A DNA stretch of 64,000 nt from Deinococcus sp. JMULE3 (GTDB lineage Bacteria; Deinococcota; Deinococci; Deinococcales; Deinococcaceae). The DNA lies in the NCBI RefSeq assembly GCF_013337115.1, contig NZ_SGWE01000004.1, forward strand, positions 124,001 to 188,000, in the 5' to 3' direction. Numbering within the stretch: the stretch's first letter is position 1; each line of letters begins with the position of its first letter. Made by a program: the position numbers and the translations under genes. Positions 29,764-43,370 of this stretch are shown in pieces. The notes beneath the pieces are model-generated. The model saw only the letters and a list, made by a program, of their open reading frames with translations, searched no databases and had not been told where the DNA came from.

Positions 29764-31395
29764 TCAGGCGGTTCCGGCGAGGAGTTCGCGGGCGTGGCTC
29801 AGGGCGGCTTCGCTGGTGTTGCCGCTGAGCATCCGCGCGATCTCCTCCAGGCGTTCGTCGGGCGTCAGGAGGCGCACGCGGCTGACGGTGCGGCCTTCCT
29901 CGACGCTCTTCTCGACCTTGTAGTGGTGGTCGGCGCGCGCGGCGATCTGCGCGAGGTGCGTGACGACCAGCACCTGCCGCGTGGCGGCCAGGGCGCGCAG
30001 CTGGTCGGCGACGGCGTGCGCGGCGCTCCCGCCGATCCCGGCGTCCACCTCGTCGAAGACCACGGCGGGCGTGTCGGCACCCAGGACGGTGCTGATGGCG
30101 AGCATCACGCGGCTGAGTTCTCCGCCGGAGGCGACGTCGGCCAGCGGGGCGAGGTCCTCGCCGGGGTTGGCGTTGAAGTGCAGGGTCACGTCGCTCAGGC
30201 CGTGCGGGCCGGGTTCGTTCAGGGCGCCCAGGTGGAAGGCCAGTCGGGCGTGCGGCATCCCCAGCTGCCGGATGACGGCCAGCAGGTCGCCCGCCAGGGG
30301 CGCGGCGCTCTCGCGGCGGGCGGCGTCCAGCCTCTCCCCTGCCTCCTGCACGCGGGCGCGCAGGGCGTCCACCTCGGTGTCCAGGGTGCCTGCGTCCTGT
30401 TCGTCGCGGGTCAGGTCGGCCAGTTCGGTCTCGACCTGCGCGTGGAAGTTCAGGACGTCCTCCAGGGTCGGGCCGTACTTCGCGCGGAGTTTCCCCAGCG
30501 CGCCCAGGCGGGATTCCACCCGCGCGAGTTCCTCCGGGTCGGGGGCCTGATCCTCGGCGACGCCACGCAGTTCCCCCACGACCGCCTGGATGCTGGCGAG
30601 GGCCTCGCGCAGTTCGCTCTGCAGCTGGGCGGTGGTGTCGTCGAAGCGCGCCCCGGCGTTCAGGGCGCGGGCGGCCTCGTTCAGGAAGCCCAGGGCGTTC
30701 TCGTCCGCGTCGCTCAGGAGGTGCAGCGCCCCGGCGGCGCTCTGCGCGATGGTGTCGAGGTTCGCCAGCCGGGTCAGGTCGGCCTGGAGGGGCTCTTCCT
30801 CGCCCAGCTGGGGACTGACCTCGGCGATCTCGCGCGCCTGGAACTGCAGCAGGTCGAGCTGCCGGGCGCGTTCGCGTTCGGTGGCGCGCAGGCGCTCCAG
30901 CCGCGCGCGGGCCTCCTGCCACTCGCGGTACGCGGCGGCGTACGCGGCGTGCGGCGCGTCCACCTGACGGTCGAGCAGGGCGCGCTGGTTCGCGGGCGTC
31001 AGGAGGCTGACCGCCGAGTGCTGCCAGTGGATGGTCAGGCGGCGCTGCGCCCACTCCTGCAGTTCGCGCAGGCTGACGACCTCGCCGTCCAGGCGGGCAG
31101 TGCTGCGGCCCTGCGTGGTCACGCGGCGGCTGGCGATCTCGTCGCCCCAGTGGCCGGTGACGAGCAGGTCGTCCTCGCCGCTGCGGATCAGGTCGGTGTT
31201 GCTGCGGCTGCCCAGCAGCAGGCCCAGGGCGTCCACGATGATGCTCTTGCCCGCGCCGGTCTCGCCGGTGAAGACGCTCAGGCCGCCGCTGAAGTGCAGG
31301 TTCAGGGTGCGGATGGTCGCCAGATTCCGGACTTCCAGGGTGTGCAGGGGCGGCAGGGCGGGTGAAGCGTCGGGTCGCGGGGCCTTGCGGGTCAC
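29764..31395 (-). CDS. recN: DNA repair protein RecN
   Basis: SMC-like ATPase acting in double-strand break repair and DNA end joining, 543 residues. Walker A GETGAGKS at residues 44-51 is in the N-terminal head. Long coiled-coil arms follow (AREWQEARARLERLRATERE region and TEVDALRARVQEAGERLDAA region), with the signature ASGGELSRVMLAIS and Walker B AVVFDEVDAGIGG in the C-terminal head, then VVTHLAQIAARADHHYKV. Start is GTG at 31395, 7 nt after TACACT (31408-31403). No Deinococcus radiation-response palindrome was found upstream. Confidence 0.95.
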   Translation of the reverse strand: MTRKAPRPDASPALPPLHTLEVRNLATIRTLNLHFSGGLSVFTGETGAGKSIIVDALGLLLGSRSNTDLIRSGEDDLLVTGHWGDEIASRRVTTQGRSTARLDGEVVSLRELQEWAQRRLTIHWQHSAVSLLTPANQRALLDRQVDAPHAAYAAAYREWQEARARLERLRATERERARQLDLLQFQAREIAEVSPQLGEEEPLQADLTRLANLDTIAQSAAGALHLLSDADENALGFLNEAARALNAGARFDDTTAQLQSELREALASIQAVVGELRGVAEDQAPDPEELARVESRLGALGKLRAKYGPTLEDVLNFHAQVETELADLTRDEQDAGTLDTEVDALRARVQEAGERLDAARRESAAPLAGDLLAVIRQLGMPHARLAFHLGALNEPGPHGLSDVTLHFNANPGEDLAPLADVASGGELSRVMLAISTVLGADTPAVVFDEVDAGIGGSAAHAVADQLRALAATRQVLVVTHLAQIAARADHHYKVEKSVEEGRTVSRVRLLTPDERLEEIARMLSGNTSEAALSHARELLAGTA

Positions 31396-31555
31396 GCCCC
31401 CGAGTGTAGCGCGCCCCCCCGCAGCGGGAAGGATCAGTGGGTGACGTTCGGGCCTGTGGGGAGGGCGTGCGGGTGGGGCACGCGGGCGCGGAACATGAAT
31501 GAGGCGTTACGTTCCGCCCACACTGGGCTCGGGAGCGGGTCAGAGAATGGGCCGC

Positions 31556-31618
31556 ATGACCCGGTCGCGCAGCCCTGCACGCTGCACGGGCGCGGCGGGC
31601 GATAAGGAGTCACCATGA
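31556..31618 (+). CDS. leader mini-ORF overlapping the alanine-rich protein start
   Basis: Twenty codons from ATG 31556, 7 nt after GAGAAT (31543-31548). The TGA overlaps the ATG of the next gene (ATGA) and the ribosome site AAGGAG lies inside it. Same layout as four other units in the window. Confidence 0.45.
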   Translation: MTRSRSPARCTGAAGDKESP

Positions 31619-32781
31619 ACAACACGGAATCGACCGGCGGCGTCAGCAAGCGCAGCCTGGTGCTGCTGGGGGCCCTGGCGGGCCTGATGACGAACCGCGA
31701 CACGCGCCGCGCCCTGGTGGACGGCACCCGCACCGCCTGGAGCGGCACGCAGCACACCCTGAGCGACAACGTGCGGCCCGCGCTGCTGTCGGCGGCCAGT
31801 CAGGCGGCGCAGCTGGCGCAGGACACGGCGCGCAGCGGCGCGCACACACTGTCCAGCACCGCCAGCACCCTGAAGGACGAGGCCGCGCCCCGCGCGAGCG
31901 CCCTGCTGGAGAGCGTGCTGCACGCGGCGAGTGAACTGGCCGGGCAGGCGCAGGAGGCGGCGGCCCGCGCGGCGGCGGCGGGCAGCGAGCAGGCGCGCAC
32001 GCTGGGTCACGAGGCGGGTCGAGTGGCGGCGGATGCCGGTCAGACCGTGCAGGTGCAGGCGCAGCGCGGCCTGAAGAACGCGGCGAAGGCGACCCGTCCG
32101 GCGCGGCGCGCGGCGGCCCTGACGCTGTCGGACGCGTCGGGGGCGGCGACGGAACTCCTGGCGAACGTCCAGGACACGGTCAGCAGCACCCTGCACGAGG
32201 CCGTGGACGGAGCCGAGGCCCGTCGTCGCCGCGTGGAACGCACCCTGCGTCAGGCACGCCGAGACGCCGAGCGTGACCTGCGTAGCGGGAAGCGCAAGCT
32301 GAGCAGCGGACAGCTGGAACGCGCGGTGAGTCGCAAGTTGGCCCCGCTGGAGAAGCAACTGGGCCGTGAATTGAAGGTCATCGAGAAGCAGGTGCGCCGC
32401 GCCCGCAAGGATGACCGCAGCAGCGGGGGCGGCAGCGCCGTGGCGACCCTGGTGCTGCTGGGGACGGGCGCCGTGGTGCTGGCCCGCGTGCCCGCCGCGC
32501 GTCAGGCGATCCTGAGCGCCGTGGAGAAGGTCAGCCCCGAGGCCGCGCAGGGCCTGCACGACGCGGGCCGGAACGCCCGGAACCTGATCGGGTCGATGTG
32601 GCTGGACCGCATCGAGGAGCCGCAGGCGACGCCGGCGCCCGGCGCGGCGAAGACCACGCAGGCGGCGACGACCGGTGCGGCGGCCGCGGGCGCGGTGGCT
32701 CCGGACGCTCCGGCGGCGGCGAAGACGGCAGCGCAGGACGGCGCGGCGAAACCCGACGGTCAGACCAAGCAGACGAACTGA
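31615..32781 (+). CDS. alanine-rich helical protein, LEA/YtxH-like
   Basis: 388 residues, extremely rich in Ala, Arg and Gln. The N-terminal KRSLVLLGALAGLMTN resembles the YtxH-type membrane-anchored start. A long amphipathic region of heptad-like repeats follows (residues 40-260; for example ASQAAQLAQDTARSGAHTL and LAGQAQEAAARAAAAG), then a basic segment (RRRRVERTLRQARRDAERDL). A hydrophobic stretch (VATLVLLGTGAVVLARVP) and an Ala/Lys/Thr-rich disordered tail end the protein. The repeats resemble LEA-type desiccation proteins, but no canonical LEA motif is certain. Strong ribosome site AAGGAG 5 nt upstream. Function is unproven. Confidence 0.7.
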   Translation: MNNTESTGGVSKRSLVLLGALAGLMTNRDTRRALVDGTRTAWSGTQHTLSDNVRPALLSAASQAAQLAQDTARSGAHTLSSTASTLKDEAAPRASALLESVLHAASELAGQAQEAAARAAAAGSEQARTLGHEAGRVAADAGQTVQVQAQRGLKNAAKATRPARRAAALTLSDASGAATELLANVQDTVSSTLHEAVDGAEARRRRVERTLRQARRDAERDLRSGKRKLSSGQLERAVSRKLAPLEKQLGRELKVIEKQVRRARKDDRSSGGGSAVATLVLLGTGAVVLARVPAARQAILSAVEKVSPEAAQGLHDAGRNARNLIGSMWLDRIEEPQATPAPGAAKTTQAATTGAAAAGAVAPDAPAAAKTAAQDGAAKPDGQTKQTN

Positions 32782-32800
32782 GTTTTACCGGAGAAACGAG

Positions 32801-32831
32801 GTGCCTTCCCGTGATGGGAGGGCACTTTTTC
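32801..32831 (+). terminator. rho-independent terminator
   Basis: Stem GTGCCTTCCC / GGGAGGGCAC (one G-T pair), loop GTGAT, followed by TTTTT, 19 nt after the alanine-rich gene. Confidence 0.85.
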
Positions 32832-32960
32832 GTGGCTGCAGGGTGCCTGGGTGGTCGGGGTGTCCGGCTATTCTGTTCGGCTGTTGAACAATAGTCAGGG
32901 GCGTGGACCTTGCACCCGGTAATGGATGGGTACGGGAGTGATGGACACTGAGATGTCGCG

Positions 32961-33093
32961 TTGCAGCGGGCGCCGTCGCGTGTAAGGTCGTCCGCCTGTA
33001 GAGGACATCGGAGGCTGTTGTCCCCGAAAGTGTGACACCACAAAGGTTGGACTGGAATCGCTTCACAGGCGACAATTCCGATGTAACTTCGAA
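32961..33093 (+). promoter_or_regulatory. pckA promoter and leader with operator-like site
   Basis: TTGCAG (32961-32966), 16 nt, TAAGGT (32983-32988) gives a leader of about 150 nt before pckA. Inside the leader, TGGAATCGCTTCA (33053-33065) matches the LacI-type palindromes around malE. A 9-mer AACTTCGAA (33085-33093) also occurs at the deoR promoter. Repression or catabolite control is inferred. Confidence 0.5.
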
Positions 33094-33142
33094 CACCAAT
33101 TCAACCCGGCACACCCGTGCCACCCCTGAACCCGGAGGACCC

Positions 33143-34732
<1,590 letters not shown>

Positions 34733-34740
34733 GCAGGTCA

Positions 34741-34773
34741 CGAGGCGGCCTCCCACGCTGGGGGGCCGCCTCG
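34741..34773. terminator. bidirectional terminator between pckA and a secreted-protein gene
   Basis: Perfect 10-bp stem CGAGGCGGCC / GGCCGCCTCG between the convergent stop codons. Confidence 0.6.
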
Positions 34774-34783
34774 TGCCGTGCGC

Positions 34784-35317
34784 TTACTTGAACTTGACGC
34801 TGGCGAGCACCTTGTCGAAGGTGCTGCTCGCCGCCGCGAAGCGCGCAGGCGTGTCGGTCAGCTGGAACGAATACAGGTTCTTCGCGCCGACGCCGTACCA
34901 GACGCGCATCTTCAGCGAGCCCTTGGGGTGGGTCAGGGTGTAGCTGCGCTCCAGGCCGCTCAGCGCGCCGATCTTCAGGGTGCGGCTGGCGGTCTGCTTC
35001 ACGGTCGCGCCGGTGCCGGTCATGCCCGCCTCGAACTTCTTGAATTCACCTTCGGGGGTGGGTTTGCCGCCGGCCTTGTCGACGAACAGCAGGCGCATCA
35101 GGGTGGCGGGTGGGGCCTTGGCGGACACGATGGACACGCCGATGGTGCCGTCCTTGAAGTCCACGCCCAGCCAGCCCTTGGGGAGGCTGACCGTGAACGG
35201 CAGTTTCGGGTCGCTGAAACTCACCAGGGTCTGAGCCTGGGCAGTGCCGAGCGTGGCACCGAGCACCAGGGCAGGCAGGGTGAGGGTGGACAGGATCGCG
35301 GGGCGGGAGAACTTCAT
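34784..35317 (-). CDS. secreted protein, DcrB/PsbP-like fold suspected
   Basis: 177 residues with a Sec signal peptide (MKFSRPAILSTLTLPALVLG, cleavage probably after AQA). The mature part begins with FSDPKLPFTVSLPKGWLGVDF and continues with LERSYTLTHPKGSLKMRVWY and FAAASSTFDKVLASVKF. This is the pattern of small secreted proteins of the DcrB/PsbP type (SLPxGW ... F..I..S..F). ATG at 35317 lies 7 nt after TACGGT (leaderless), which rejects a three-residue longer start. Function is unknown. Confidence 0.7.
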   Translation of the reverse strand: MKFSRPAILSTLTLPALVLGATLGTAQAQTLVSFSDPKLPFTVSLPKGWLGVDFKDGTIGVSIVSAKAPPATLMRLLFVDKAGGKPTPEGEFKKFEAGMTGTGATVKQTASRTLKIGALSGLERSYTLTHPKGSLKMRVWYGVGAKNLYSFQLTDTPARFAAASSTFDKVLASVKFK

Positions 35318-35384
35318 GAGGGGCACCGTAGCGCCCGAATGTGAGCGTCCACCCTCCGGGACGTGAACGAGTCCTGGGACCCGG

Positions 35385-35973
35385 TCAGCGGGGGATCAGG
35401 CCGGGGCGGGGCCACAGGCGCAGGTCGGCGGGTCCGGCGGCGTCACGCAGGTCCACCGGGCCGTACACGCGGCTGTCGAGGCTCTCGCCGATGCGGCGGT
35501 TGTCGCCCATGACCCACACCTTGCCGGGCGGAACGCGCAGGGCGGGCTGGTCGTCCACGAAGCCCTGACTGGCGTAACTTTCGGCCAGGGGCGGCCGTTG
35601 ACGACGACCCGCCCGTCCCGGATGGCGACCGTGTCGCCGGGCAGGGCGAGAACGCGTTTGACGTTGTACTGGCGGTGCCGCAGGCCGTACAGCGTTTCAT
35701 AGGCGTAGGGGCTGTCGGCGGGCGCCTTGAAGATCAGCAGGTCGCCCCGGCGCGGGTACGGGCCGCCCAGGCTCCAGGCGCGCAGCCAGCGGGGGTATTT
35801 CAGGAGGACCAGCACGTCGCCGCTGTTCAGGGTGGGGTTCATGGAGTCGCCGTCCACGCGGGCCAGCGTGAAGCCGAAGGTGGTCAGCAGGTACGCGGCG
35901 GCGGCGCTGATCAGCCAGGGGCGCCAGCTGTTGCCGGAGGAGCCGTCGCGGGAGGGGTGGGGGGCGCGCTCAC
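35385..35973 (-). pseudogene. lepB: signal peptidase I with two single-base frameshifts
   Basis: Membrane serine protease that removes Sec signal peptides. The leaderless GTG at 35973 (8 nt after TACCCT) opens a frame that stops after 20 codons. The true reading resumes one base off, giving SWRPWLISAAAAYLLTTFGF (membrane helix) and GDSMNPTLNSGD with the catalytic serine, then YNVKRVLALPGD with the general-base lysine. At about 35600 a second shift follows CGCCCC. In the restored frame VWVMGDNRRIGESLDSR and the C-terminus up to TGA at 35387 are normal. Both shifts are missing bases near C-runs. Either a recent pseudogene or sequencing error. Confidence 0.8.
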
Positions 35974-35987
35974 AGGCCCCGAGGGTA

Positions 35988-36202
35988 GCGCAGCGGGCAG
36001 GCAGAGGATCCTCTCACGCGCCTCATGGCCGGAGAGGGGAGCAATCCGGAAATCCACGCGGCTTCACACGGTCCGGCGGTCCGGGCGTCCGGGTGAACCG
36101 CCTTGAGCCGGTGCCCATGAGTGCAGACCGCGCCGCAACTGCCTTCACGGTCACTTCAGATTGGGTAGCGGACAGGTGTCCGGACCCGTTACCCTGACGC
36201 GC
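35988..36202 (+). other. spacer with leaderless promoter of the FKBP gene
   Basis: No gene seen. TACCCT (36190-36195) lies 7 nt before the ATG at 36203. Confidence 0.5.
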
Positions 36203-36544
36203 ATGACCGCTGAAGGGAAGACGGAACTGAAGATCGACAAGTACCACGAGGGGACCGGCGCGCAGGCGCAGGCCGGGAAGATGGTCCGCGTGCACTACAC
36301 CGGCATGCTGGAAAACGGGCAGAAGTTCGACAGCAGCCGCGACCGTGGCGAACCCATCGAGTTCCCGCTGGGCGTCGGGTACGTGATCCAGGGCTGGGAT
36401 CAGGGCATCGCGCAGCTGCGCGTGGGCGACAAGGCCAAGCTGACCATCCCCGCCCACCTGGGGTACGGCGCGGCGGGCGTTCCCGGCGTGATCCCCGGCG
36501 GCGCGACGCTGGTGTTCGACGTGGAACTGATGGACGTCCGCTGA
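36203..36544 (+). CDS. FKBP-type peptidyl-prolyl cis-trans isomerase
   Basis: Single-domain FKBP of 113 residues, accelerating prolyl isomerisation in the cytoplasm (no signal peptide). Active-site pattern: VRVHYTGMLENGQKFDSSRD, EFPLGVGYVIQGWDQGI, LTIPAHLGYGAAGVPGVIPG, TLVFDVELMDV. All conserved aromatic pocket residues (Y, F, D, W, Y, F) are present. ATG follows TACCCT by 7 nt (leaderless). It is followed by a strong terminator and is therefore monocistronic. Confidence 0.95.
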   Translation: MTAEGKTELKIDKYHEGTGAQAQAGKMVRVHYTGMLENGQKFDSSRDRGEPIEFPLGVGYVIQGWDQGIAQLRVGDKAKLTIPAHLGYGAAGVPGVIPGGATLVFDVELMDVR

Positions 36545-36564
36545 GCGTCAACCTTCACGATCAG

Positions 36565-36591
36565 CCCCGACCTGCGCGGTCGGGGTTTTTT
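36565..36591 (+). terminator. rho-independent terminator of the FKBP gene
   Basis: Stem CCCCGACC / GGTCGGGG, loop TGCGC, followed by TTTTTT. Confidence 0.88.
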
Positions 36592-36646
36592 CATGCCCCG
36601 CGCCGGGGTGGTGCAGACGACCGGCCCCGCCTGACCGGGGGTCCCC

Positions 36647-36680
36647 TTGTGCGCTGTCCATAACTTCCGTAAACTTCGAA
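36647..36680 (+). promoter_or_regulatory. promoter of the galactose operon
   Basis: TTGTGC (36647-36652), 17 nt, TAAACT (36670-36675). Two direct repeats AACTTC (36662-36667, 36672-36677) flank the -10, a plausible DeoR autoregulatory site. Confidence 0.6.
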
Positions 36681-36684
36681 AGAC

Positions 36685-36708
36685 ATGAAAGCCCTGGGAC
36701 AGTCGTGA
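36685..36708 (+). CDS. leader mini-ORF overlapping the deoR-type start
   Basis: Seven codons (M-K-A-L-G-Q-S-stop). The ATG is 9 nt after TAAACT, so the transcript would carry almost no leader. The TGA overlaps the GTG of the regulator gene (GTGA). This is the best-supported of the five mini-ORFs because both promoter hexamers are present at 17-nt spacing. Confidence 0.5.
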   Translation: MKALGQS

Positions 36709-37463
36709 TCGAAGGTCGGCGCAGCGAGATCGTGGCGCTGGTCCGCCAGCACGGCGAACTGGGCGTCACGGAACTCTCCGGGCTGCTGGGCGTCTCGGAG
36801 GTCACGGTCCGCAGTGACCTGAGCGCCCTGGCCGCCGCCGGGCACGTCCGCCGCACGCGCGGCCGGGTCAGCCTGCCGCTGGACCTGCGCCGCGAGGCCC
36901 CGCTGGAAACCAGCATGCGCGAGTTCGCGGCCGCCAAACGCCGCATCGGGCAGGCGGCAGCCGGGCTGGTGCAGAGCGGCGACACGGTGTTCCTGGATGT
37001 GGGCAGCACCACCTCCGAGGTGGCGCGGGCGCTGTCCCCCTCCCTGCAGGACGTGACGGTCGTGACGAACGGCCTGAACATTGCGCTGCTGCTGGAGCGC
37101 CTGCCGGGCGTGCGGGTCATCGTGACCGGCGGAACGCTCCGGCCCCTGCAGCACTCGCTGGTCAGCCCGTACGCCCTGGACGTGCTGCGCCACATTCACG
37201 CCGACCGGCTGTTCCTGGGCTGCAACGGCGTGCATGCCGGGACGGGCGTAACGAACGCGAACCACGAGGAGGCCGAGGTGAAGCGTCTGATGGCCGAGCA
37301 GGCACGCGAGGTGGTGGTCGTCGCGGATCACCGCAAGCTGGGCGTGGTCAGCCGGGCGTTCATCACGCCGCTGGACCGCGTGTCGACGCTGATCACGGAC
37401 CGCGCCGCGACCTCTCCCCCGCCGGACGTGCTGAGCGCCGTGAAGGACGTGCGCGTGGTGTGA
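36705..37463 (+). CDS. DeoR family transcriptional regulator
   Basis: Sugar-phosphate-responsive repressor, 252 residues. The N-terminal winged helix reads [20 protein letters not shown], then [20 protein letters not shown] (recognition helix), with the RTRGR turn. The C-terminal sensor (DeoRC) has [46 protein letters not shown] and [11 protein letters not shown]. It heads the galactose gene cluster and its GTG start overlaps a leader mini-ORF, so it probably regulates the cluster including itself. The inducer may be galactose, galactose-1-phosphate or tagatose-6-phosphate; not determinable. Confidence 0.92.
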   Translation: MIEGRRSEIVALVRQHGELGVTELSGLLGVSEVTVRSDLSALAAAGHVRRTRGRVSLPLDLRREAPLETSMREFAAAKRRIGQAAAGLVQSGDTVFLDVGSTTSEVARALSPSLQDVTVVTNGLNIALLLERLPGVRVIVTGGTLRPLQHSLVSPYALDVLRHIHADRLFLGCNGVHAGTGVTNANHEEAEVKRLMAEQAREVVVVADHRKLGVVSRAFITPLDRVSTLITDRAATSPPPDVLSAVKDVRVV

Positions 37464-37494
37464 TCTGCCCCTCAGGCCGCCGCAGAAACCGGTT

Positions 37495-37590
<96 letters not shown>

Positions 37591-37600
37591 GAGGCCCCCC

Positions 37601-39632
<2,032 letters not shown>

Positions 39633-39655
<23 letters not shown>

Positions 39656-41144
39656 GTGGACAGTCAATGAGGCCCCGCAGGACCTGCGGGTGTTGATCAG
39701 TGGATTCCAGTCGTGGAGCGAGGCGGAACTGCGCCCGCTGACGGACGTTCAGGCCGTGCCGGGGCAGCACTGGCGGGTGGAGCAGGGGCACGATCCGGGC
39801 TTCCCGCCCAGCGGCGAGGCCGGGGTGTGGCGCAGCCATACCGTGCTGGCGCTGGTCCGCGCCGACGGCAGCGGCTGGGTCGGCAGTGTCGGGGACGCCA
39901 CGCGCACCTTCGCGCAGTGGGAGGCCCGCGCCGGAACCGCTGACGTGACCGTGACCTGCACCCTGGAAGGCCCCGACGTTCCCGTCACCTGGGAGGAGAC
40001 CGGGGACGTGATCGCCACCCTGGAGGCCCGCGCGGCAGACCTGGGCGCGGCGATGGGCGCGCGGACGCCCGCGCCAGTGCGGGTGTGGTGCTCGTGGTAC
40101 TCGTACTACCGCGACGTGACGCTGGACGCCATGCTGGACAACGCCCGTCTGGCCCGCGAGCACGGCCTGGACTTCGACGTGTTCCAGCTGGACGACGGCT
40201 TCCAGACGTTCCTGGGCGACTGGGAGGACCCCAGCGCCCACTTCGGCGGGCACGCCCGCGAGCTGCCCGCGCGCCTCGCGGAGCTGGGCTTCACGGCGGG
40301 CCTGTGGCTGGCGCCGTTCCTGGTGCAGCCGCAGAGCCGCCTGTTCCGCGACCACCCCGAGTGGCTACTGCGTGGCGAGGACGGTCAGCCGCTGGCGTTC
40401 GGGAACAACTGGGGCGGCCCGTACCACGCGCTCGACACCACGCACCCCGGCGCGCTGGCGTGGATCCGCGAGCTGGGGCGCACGGTGCGCGGCTGGGGGT
40501 ACACGTACCTGAAGATCGACTTCCTGTACGGCGCGACCCAGCCCGGCGTGCGGCATGACCCGACGGTCGGGCGGGCCGAGGCGTACCGCATGGGCCTGCA
40601 GGCGTTCCGGGACGGCGTGGGTGACGACGCGTTCATCCTCGCGTGCGGGGCGCCGCTGGCGCAGAGCATCGGGCTGGTGGACGCCATGCGCACCGGTCCG
40701 GACGTGGCCCCGCTGTGGGATGAGGACTCCCGCCGCGTGTGGCTGGGCGACGCGACCGGCCCCAGCGCCCGCAACGCGCTGCACACCGCGCTGAGCCGCT
40801 GGTATCAGCACGCGTGGTACCAGCCGGACCCGGACGTGGCGATCTGCCGCCGCGAACTGAGCCTGCTCAGCGCCACCGAGCGGGAGGCCATCGCGGGCAT
40901 GCTGGACGTCATCGGGGGCCTGCGGGCCAGCAGCGACCCGGTCAGCCTGCTGGACGAGGAGGGCTTGGCTCTGCTGCGCCGCTGCCTGACGGTCAGCACC
41001 CCGGACCGCCCGGTGACGCTCGCGACGTCCTTCGGGGACGCGGTGACGCACTTCACGCGCGGCACGTTCAACCTCACCGACCGCGCCACAGGCGGCATTC
41101 CCGCGCACGGCTACCGGTCGGCGCAGGGCAAGGAGCAGGCATGA
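39633..41144 (+). CDS. alpha-galactosidase, glycoside hydrolase family 36
   Basis: Hydrolyses alpha-galactosides such as melibiose or raffinose, 503 residues, on the short side for GH36 because the N-terminal beta domain is reduced. Visible motifs are [35 protein letters not shown], the nucleophile aspartate in [11 protein letters not shown], and the acid/base aspartate in [28 protein letters not shown] lies between them. GTG start at 39633 is supported by AAAGGAG 6 nt upstream and lies within the end of the beta-galactosidase gene. Stop overlaps galT (ATGA). Confidence 0.92.
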
Positions 41145-42267
41145 CCACCGACCGCACCTCACCCCTGTCGGCCAGCGGGTACCACACCGCCGACTTCACG
41201 AAACCCGACGGGCGCAGCCTAACCCTGTACGGTCTGGAGCCCATCCGGGTGGACAGCGAGATTCCCAGCCCCAGCCCCGACCCGGTGGACGCCCGTCCCC
41301 TGATGCGCTGGCATCCGGTGCGGGGCGAGTGGGTCATGTACGCCGCGCACCGCATGGGCCGCACGTTCCTCCCGCCGCCCGAGTACAACCCGCTGGCCCC
41401 CACCCGCGACCCCGAGCACCCCACCGAACTGCCGCGCGGCGAGTACGACATCGCCGTGTTCGACAACCGCTTCCCCAGCCTGACCCTGACGGCCCCCGAC
41501 CCGGAGCCCGGCCCCGCCGGAACGCGCGCGGGCGTCGGCAAGTGCGAGGTCGTGGTGTTCAGCCAGAGTGCCCAGGGCCGCCTGTGCGACCTGACGGACG
41601 AGCAGATCAGCCTGCTGCTGGCCGTGTGGGCGGACCGCACCACGCGCCTCGCGGAGACCGGGCAGATCAACGCGGTGCTGCCCTTCGAGAACCGGGGCGT
41701 GGAGGTCGGCGTGACCCTGCACCACCCTCACGGGCAGATCTACGCCTACGATCACGTGCCGCCGGTCGCCGCGCGGGCTGCCGCGCAGATGGACGCGTAC
41801 GTCGCCGAGCACGGCCGCCCCTGGCTGGAGGACTTCATCCAGGAGGAACGCGCCGCCGAGGACCGCATCATCCGCGATGACGGCGCGGCCCTGAGCGTCG
41901 TGCCGCCGTTTGCGCGCTACACCTTCGAGACGTGGGTGCTGCCCACCCGCCCGGTCAGCCTGCTCAGTGACCTGAGCGACGCCGAGCGGCTCAGCATGGC
42001 GCGGGTGCTGCGCGACGCGCTGCGCCGCCTGGACGGCCTGTTCGGCGTGCGCATGCCGTACCTGATGACCGTGCATCAGGCGCCGCTGGACACGCCCCGC
42101 CCGGCGTTCCCGCTGCACATCGAGATCTACCCGTACCTGCGCGCGCCGGGCCGCCTGAAGTTCCTGGCGGGCACCGAGCAGGGCGCCGGGGAGTTCGCGA
42201 ACGACAAGTTCCCGGAGGTCGCCGCCGCCGAGCTGCGCGCCGTGCCGGACACCGCAGGAGACGGACT

Positions 42268-42271
<4 letters not shown>
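41141..42271 (+). CDS. galT: galactose-1-phosphate uridylyltransferase
   Basis: Leloir pathway enzyme exchanging galactose-1-phosphate and UDP-glucose, 376 residues. Visible are [49 protein letters not shown] and the active-site H-P-H-x-Q in [17 protein letters not shown], where the second histidine is uridylylated. A C-terminal [22 protein letters not shown] is also present. The usual zinc-binding cysteine pair is not evident. It overlaps both neighbours by 4 nt, so the operon is tightly coupled. Confidence 0.95.
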
Positions 42272-43311
<1,040 letters not shown>

Positions 43312-43320
43312 CACACCCGT

Positions 43321-43368
43321 ACGCCAGTGTGCCGATGCCCCACGCGCGGGCGGACGGCACACTGGCGT
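43321..43368 (+). promoter_or_regulatory. perfect 14-bp inverted repeat before the GNAT gene
   Basis: ACGCCAGTGTGCCG (43321-43334) and CGGCACACTGGCGT (43355-43368), 20-nt loop, 9 nt after galK and 2 nt before the GTG of the next gene. It may terminate the galactose operon or serve as an operator; CACACT inside the right arm could be the -10 of the GNAT gene. Confidence 0.6.
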
Positions 43369-43370
43369 TC

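Noticed and set aside
29794..31365. Long open frame antisense to recN (over 500 codons), and similar ones opposite lptF, pckA, malE, ispG and others
   Set aside because: Caused by high G+C codon bias in the real gene; translations are rich in Gly, Val, Ala and His without motifs, starts lack signals, and the opposite strand has clear domains.
31396..31555. Radiation/desiccation response motif upstream of recN
   Set aside because: No palindrome resembling the known 17-bp motif was found here or elsewhere in the window by eye.
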